A stretch of 64,000 bases of DNA from positions 1-64,000 of the forward strand of contig NZ_JBOEFX010000054.1 of NCBI RefSeq assembly GCF_050633125.1, written 5' to 3'. Below, one piece after another: positions 60,626 through 64,000 of this stretch. Position 1 is the first letter of the stretch. Each line of letters starts with the position of its first letter. The position numbers and the translations under genes are program-made. Origin of the DNA: Lewinella sp050633125. Its GTDB lineage: Bacteria > Bacteroidota > Bacteroidia > Chitinophagales > Saprospiraceae. The notes beneath the pieces are model-generated. The model was not told the origin of the DNA. It worked only from the letters and a program-made list of their open reading frames with translations, and did no database searches.

Positions 60626-60660
60626 ATACCTGCCTATTTCTACATGAGATAGGCAGGTAT
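60626..60660 (-). terminator. Rho-independent terminator of the DUF4252 gene
   Basis: ATACCTGCCTAT and ATAGGCAGGTAT form a 12-bp stem; on the minus strand CTTTTTC follows. It lies about 26 bases past the stop codon at 60686. Confidence 0.8.
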
Positions 60661-60685
60661 TTTCTAGTCTTTCTTAAAACCGTTT

Positions 60686-61207
60686 TTAAGGACGCGGCTC
60701 TTCCTTACTAGGCAATCTATTCAATGCCTCTCCAGCCTCCCCATCAAGCTCTAGTTTTTGCAAATCCTGATAATACATCAACCCACTCAGGCTTACCAGT
60801 GTAACCTCTTCAGGGTCTTCGACCAGAACAATGAGTTCTTCAATCACCTCATCTTTGTTTTCATGGAGATAAATGTATACCAGGTCTTTTCCGTCACGAA
60901 TTCTAATGAGTTCTTCATAATTATTGGCTTGGATGCTTTGTCGCAGTGCCGTGAGGTCGGAAGCTGCAATATCTGAGCGATTAGGCACGGACAGCACACG
61001 CAAATGATTGAGTTTTGACAAAAAGGTCCGCTCTCCATCCTCGTCAGTGGCTTTGCTGATAAAATCGAGCAGCCCACCGCTAATATTTACGTGGGTGACA
61101 TCTTCCAACCCCTTGTATTTTTCAATAAAAGAGTTGATAACATTATTCTGTGCTGATAGGATAAAGGTGCTCAAGGAAAGAGCGATTAGCATCATTAATG
61201 GTTTCAT
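60686..61207 (-). CDS. DUF4252 protein (second copy)
   Basis: A 173-residue exported protein starting at the ATG at 61207 with a signal peptide (LMMLIALSLSTFILSAQ). The body matches DUF4252: a FIEKYKGLEDVTHVNISGGL start, LNHLRVLSVPNRSD, NNYEELIRIRDGKDLVYIYLHENKD and LVSLSGLMYY. It has no lipobox. Function unknown; the family is often encoded next to an ECF sigma factor and its anti-sigma factor, as here. Its paralogue is the next gene upstream. Confidence 0.85.
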   Translation of the reverse strand: MKPLMMLIALSLSTFILSAQNNVINSFIEKYKGLEDVTHVNISGGLLDFISKATDEDGERTFLSKLNHLRVLSVPNRSDIAASDLTALRQSIQANNYEELIRIRDGKDLVYIYLHENKDEVIEELIVLVEDPEEVTLVSLSGLMYYQDLQKLELDGEAGEALNRLPSKEEPRP

Positions 61208-61315
61208 GCTTTTAGTTTTTTGGGCGCACAAAAAGCGCCGGGTGATTACTTAAGTCAGGTTTGCGAGAAAGAATCTGGAACAGGTATTAGATAGAGGGGC
61301 TTTGATATAGCAGCC

Positions 61316-61420
61316 GTATAGGGTTTTTAAAAATCCCTATACCCTATACTAAGTGCCTAGTACTGTGAGTTTTGCCTTGAACTATCCCTGCTTTTTAGGA
61401 ACACAAAAGGCAAAATTCAC
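61316..61420. other. Two hairpins between the DUF4252 genes
   Basis: GTATAGGG/CCCTATAC (61316-61342) and GTGAGTTTTGCCTT/AAGGCAAAATTCAC (61365-61420, one mismatch). The second begins 1 base past the stop codon at 61422 on the minus strand and could attenuate transcription between the two genes; no long T-run follows. Confidence 0.55.
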
Positions 61421-61421
61421 G

Positions 61422-61925
61422 TCAATTGTCCTCGTCCATTTCGTTGGCCAGCTTGATGATTTTATCAAGATTCAAGGGGCCAACAAAGCTCATTAAGGTA
61501 AACTCACTTTCTCCATAAGATAGGAATAGTAGTTCCTGGAGATTCCCCTTGTCGTCTTCCCGCAATAGGAATTCTGTGTTTCCACCATTACGTTCCCTGA
61601 TTGTAATCAGTGTTTCGTAGGTTTTGGTGTTAATTTTTGATTTTGCTTCATTGAAGTATTTCTCCGGCGTAACGTCTGTGCTAAGAATGCGGAGGCCACG
61701 AAGATCGGTAGCTAAATCCATGAAGGCGGCAGCTTCATCATCATCCAATTCGAGTTTTTCGCCGCCTATTTTTTCAAACATCTGAAATAGGCGAGGACTG
61801 ATGTAGATGACCGAAAATTGCTCATCCTCCACGTAATCCTGGAAATAATCATCGATGGCGTTGGCCTGCCCAAAGAGGCTCATTGTGCCCAGACAAAGCA
61901 GGGCTAATGCAAAAAACTGTTTCAT
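61422..61925 (-). CDS. DUF4252 protein (first copy)
   Basis: A 167-residue exported protein with a signal peptide (LALLCLGTMSLFGQ). It has the DUF4252 features DDYFQDYVEDEQFSVIYISPRLF, LRGLRILSTDV, KTYETLITIRE and LMSFVGPLNLDKI. It shares the order of motifs with the copy at 60686-61207, so the two arose by duplication. Probably co-transcribed with the sigma and anti-sigma genes 106 bases upstream and likely a target or part of the same response. Confidence 0.87.
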   Translation of the reverse strand: MKQFFALALLCLGTMSLFGQANAIDDYFQDYVEDEQFSVIYISPRLFQMFEKIGGEKLELDDDEAAAFMDLATDLRGLRILSTDVTPEKYFNEAKSKINTKTYETLITIRERNGGNTEFLLREDDKGNLQELLFLSYGESEFTLMSFVGPLNLDKIIKLANEMDEDN

Positions 61926-62031
61926 ATTTGCTGTAATTTTAATTTCGATTTTGTTTAAATTGGGTTTACTTCAGAGCTATTATTCACTTGGGTATTAAAA
62001 CAGCCTGTACTATGTATCAAGTAGCTAATAA

Positions 62032-62526
62032 TCACCAGGGCTGCACCAATTTCTTGACACTTTGCAGTTCACTAGTAGCTACATTCATACCGCGACGTAA
62101 AGACGCACTTGTTTTCTGCAAAGCAGCCGTTGTTACACGTATGGCTTCTTCCTCATTCTTAGGCTCAAACTGGGACCAATCTATAGTAGCTTGTTGCTTA
62201 TTTGATTCGCCACTTGGAGCTAATAGCCAAACAGCAAGTGCTAGTGTAATCATTGCTGCGATCGCTAACCACCTGGACATCGGTTTTCTAAATTGTACCA
62301 ATCGGCTGGTTTCCTTTTTCTGAATTGATTCGAGTCGATCCGAAAACGCTTCACTTACTTTCTGTTCTCCAGCTATCGCAAAAAACTGAAATAGGGAGCG
62401 GTAAGGTTCCATATCCTTTGGTAAAACCTCTTGCTGAAAGTAGCTGCGTAATGCTTCTTCTTCAGCCAAAGAAGTGTTTCCTTCAAAATATCGATTGAGT
62501 AGTGTTTTTGCTGTATTATAGTCCAT
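62032..62526 (-). CDS. Probable anti-sigma factor
   Basis: A 164-residue protein with an N-terminal cytoplasmic helical region (about 1-85; TAKTLLNRYFEGNTSLAEEEALRSYF), typical of the part of anti-sigma factors that holds the sigma factor. One membrane segment (WLAIAAMITLALAVWLLAP) follows, then a short periplasmic tail. No zinc-binding anti-sigma (ZAS) motif is present, as is usual in many Bacteroidota members. The start overlaps the sigma factor stop by 11 bases, so the pair is translationally coupled. The assignment rests on this arrangement rather than on strong motifs. Confidence 0.75.
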   Translation of the reverse strand: MDYNTAKTLLNRYFEGNTSLAEEEALRSYFQQEVLPKDMEPYRSLFQFFAIAGEQKVSEAFSDRLESIQKKETSRLVQFRKPMSRWLAIAAMITLALAVWLLAPSGESNKQQATIDWSQFEPKNEEEAIRVTTAALQKTSASLRRGMNVATSELQSVKKLVQPW

Positions 62527-63028
62527 AGGAAGATTGTTTTAATAGTGCTTCACGAAGGGCTTTTCTTGCCCGAAATAAATTGGTCTTTACCTGCGGCATC
62601 GTCATTTCTAAAGCATCCGCAATTTCCTGATAACTCATTCCTTCGATATCTCTCAATTGTACAACCGAGCGATGATTCTCTGGTAGGTTTTGTATGATCG
62701 CCCGGATTTGCTGGTAGGTGTCTTTCCATTCCAATTGCTGATCGGGGCCATCTTTCACGGTGAACTGGGGAAGATTATCTGTAATTTCTGTCCTTCTTTT
62801 TCGATAACCACCTTTCAGCTTATCTAAAGCCTGGTTGCGAGTCATCCGAAGGCACCAGGCCTCCATATTTTTAATAAGTAGCAAATCTTTCCCTTGCTGC
62901 CATAGTTTGACCATTACCTCTTGTACAACATCCTCTGCTTCCGCCCTATCATTGACCAACCGCAACGCCAGGCGATAGAGTCGGTCTTTAATGGGCCATA
63001 TTTGTTCTCTGAATTCCATCCAGTCCAT
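62516..63028 (-). CDS. ECF-type RNA polymerase sigma factor
   Basis: A 170-residue sigma-70 factor of the extracytoplasmic function class. Region 2 (about 10-80) reads RLYRLALRLVNDRAEAEDVVQEVMVKLWQ and ends in RNQALDKLK. Region 4 (about 110-160) has LPENHRSVVQLRDIEGMSYQEIA and the recognition helix MTMPQVKTNLFRARKALRE. There is no extra domain. It heads a unit with the anti-sigma factor and the two DUF4252 genes. Envelope stress is the usual signal for this layout, but the trigger is unknown. Confidence 0.93.
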   Translation of the reverse strand: MDWMEFREQIWPIKDRLYRLALRLVNDRAEAEDVVQEVMVKLWQQGKDLLLIKNMEAWCLRMTRNQALDKLKGGYRKRRTEITDNLPQFTVKDGPDQQLEWKDTYQQIRAIIQNLPENHRSVVQLRDIEGMSYQEIADALEMTMPQVKTNLFRARKALREALLKQSSYGL

Positions 63029-63164
63029 TTGTGGATTTATCCGTTTTCAATTCCTCGACGAGACGAAATTGGCGTTTGTTACAGATGGCTGATATTTTTT
63101 TCGACAAAAACAGTCTTTTTCCTAAAATATAGCAGCAACGCATCTCTTTTGGCCCTTGGAGCGT

Positions 63165-63172
63165 TACCTTTG
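63165..63172 (+). promoter_or_regulatory. Candidate -7 box (TACCTTTG) for the LptG-type gene
   Basis: Perfect TAnnTTTG, 126 bases before the TTG start at 63298. The leader between holds the repeat phrase at 63211-63240. Confidence 0.45.
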
Positions 63173-63210
63173 CGGTACGAAAATTTGCAGTACTTCGCAC
63201 TTTGCAAAAA

Positions 63211-63240
63211 CCTCTGTGTCTCCGTCTCTCTGCGGCAAGG
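63211..63240. repeat. Intergenic CTCTGTGTCTCCGTCTC-type phrase (copy C)
   Basis: CCTCTGTGTCTCCGTCTCTC followed by TGCGGC. Related to copies at 1580-1609 and 12888-12952. It lies in the leader of the LptG-type gene. Confidence 0.55.
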
Positions 63241-63297
63241 AGAAGTTGAAGGGGAAAACGACTGGATGCCTTGTGCTGCTTCTCACAATTTTAGCTT

Positions 63298-64000
63298 TTG
63301 AAAAAAATTGACCGCCTTTTACTGGTAAGCTTCATTGGTCCCTTTTTGGTGACGTTCGGTATTGCAACCTTTGTGCTCCTGATGCAAATTCTTTGGGTGT
63401 ATATCGATGACATTGCCGGCAAAGGTTTGAGTATCTTTGTTATCATGGAATTGCTGGCTTACAAGTGTGTAGGCCTCGTTCCTATGGCACTGCCTTTGGC
63501 TATCCTCATTTCTGCAGTAATGGTCATGGGAGGTTTGGCGGAACGTTATGAACTCTCCAGCCTGAAGTCTGCGGGAATCTCTCTCTTACGCGTCATGCGC
63601 CCGATTATCGTCTTTGGTAGTATTGCTACTTTTGTTTCCTACTTGTGTAACGACTATATTATTCCTGTAGCAAATCTCCAGTTTGGATCTCGGATGTATG
63701 ATATCCGGGAAAAGAAGCCCACCATGAGCATGGAAACGGGCGTTTTCAACGACGACTTCGGGAATTACGCCATCAGAATAGGGGAGAAGGGCAGCGACGG
63801 TCGAACGATTAGCGATATCCTGATATATGATCATTCAGAAGCCAATAGTGGAAAGCTTACGCAGGTGATTGCAGAATCAGGCGAAATGTTCTCCACCAAA
63901 GACGGTAGCTATTTTGTGATGCAATTGTACAATGGGCATCAGTACATAGAATCAAGGCCCACTGGGCGAAATACCGGTAAAGGAGCTCCTTTTATACGTA
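63298..64000 (+). CDS. lptG: LptG/YjgQ-family permease (5' part)
   Basis: N-terminal 234 residues of a lipopolysaccharide-export permease (LptF/LptG family), part of the LptB2FG complex that pulls lipopolysaccharide out of the inner membrane. The frame begins with TTG: the codon TAG lies two codons before it in frame, and no ATG occurs until about residue 28. Residues 2-10 (KKIDRLLLV) are typical of the family start. Membrane segments are at about 9-30, 48-70 and 95-115, followed by the start of the periplasmic jelly-roll domain (RIGEKGSDGRTISDILIYD). The gene runs off the end of the window. Confidence 0.88.
   Translation, partial: MKKIDRLLLVSFIGPFLVTFGIATFVLLMQILWVYIDDIAGKGLSIFVIMELLAYKCVGLVPMALPLAILISAVMVMGGLAERYELSSLKSAGISLLRVMRPIIVFGSIATFVSYLCNDYIIPVANLQFGSRMYDIREKKPTMSMETGVFNDDFGNYAIRIGEKGSDGRTISDILIYDHSEANSGKLTQVIAESGEMFSTKDGSYFVMQLYNGHQYIESRPTGRNTGKGAPFIR

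Noticed and set aside
60577..60660. A tRNA or small structured RNA upstream of the heme operon
   Set aside because: The two stems are simple hairpins without tRNA arms; one is explained as a terminator.

Overview
The window looks like chromosome from a Bacteroidota bacterium, most likely of the Saprospiria (Lewinella-like) branch; the class is inference, the phylum is well supported. At least six proteins end in the type A sorting tail of the type IX secretion system (T9SS) and one ends in the type B (gliding-motility) tail. Many genes have a TAnnTTTG box (the Bacteroidota -7 element) just upstream and no Shine-Dalgarno sequence. Outer-membrane receptors, lipoproteins and secreted repeat proteins dominate. 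I saw no tRNA, rRNA or CRISPR array.

Layout. 1-6.3 kb: the end of an FN3/GEVED secreted protein, a small conserved protein, alanine dehydrogenase, a zinc-ribbon protein and an FG-GAP secreted protein. 6.5-11.8 kb: a soluble histidine kinase, a small inverted-repeat element, a prolyl oligopeptidase lipoprotein, then a complete IS4-family insertion sequence (22-bp inverted ends, 13-bp target duplication) inserted in the loop of a long hairpin, followed by a GC-rich non-coding stretch and the stump of a T9SS gene. 11.8-22.8 kb: a secreted protein, a beta-propeller/amidohydrolase, a membrane protein, a second amidohydrolase, a lipoprotein, a GH13 alpha-amylase and a DUF3124 lipoprotein. 22.9-30.3 kb (minus strand): two glucosaminidase-fold proteins, one apparently without its catalytic Glu, two probable envelope proteins, a type B T9SS protein and an RlpA/SPOR protein.

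30.5-43.9 kb: a glycosyltransferase-like membrane protein lacking its usual metal-binding Asp residues, divergent from a peptidase-containing (C39) ABC exporter and its HlyD-type adaptor; then RibF fused in frame to a family 2 glycosyltransferase, an RluA-type pseudouridine synthase, an esterase, aminopeptidase P, a small protein interrupted by two N bases, and an IscA-type protein. 44.1-52.8 kb: two tandem paralogous T9SS proteins, monomeric NADP isocitrate dehydrogenase, RuvB and a P1-nuclease/phospholipase C-fold protein.

52.9-60.6 kb is a complete heme-uptake operon on the minus strand. It encodes a secreted protein with two HmuY-like modules and a T9SS tail, a heme-binding lipoprotein, permease, ATPase, a small CxxC protein, a HemS/HmuS heme-handling protein and a TonB-dependent receptor. 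A perfect 9-5-9 palindrome lies just upstream of the operon's -7 box and looks like an iron-responsive operator. 60.7-63.0 kb is an ECF sigma factor, a probable anti-sigma factor and two DUF4252 proteins. The window ends inside an LptG-type lipopolysaccharide-export permease that starts with TTG.

The most unusual items are the RibF-glycosyltransferase fusion, the two-module T9SS-exported HmuY-like protein with its operator, the palindromic element family between convergent genes (16.3, 22.8 and a fragment at 51.5 kb), the insertion sequence in a hairpin loop, and the paired active/degenerate glucosaminidases. I did not find one clearly new multi-gene defence or secretion system.
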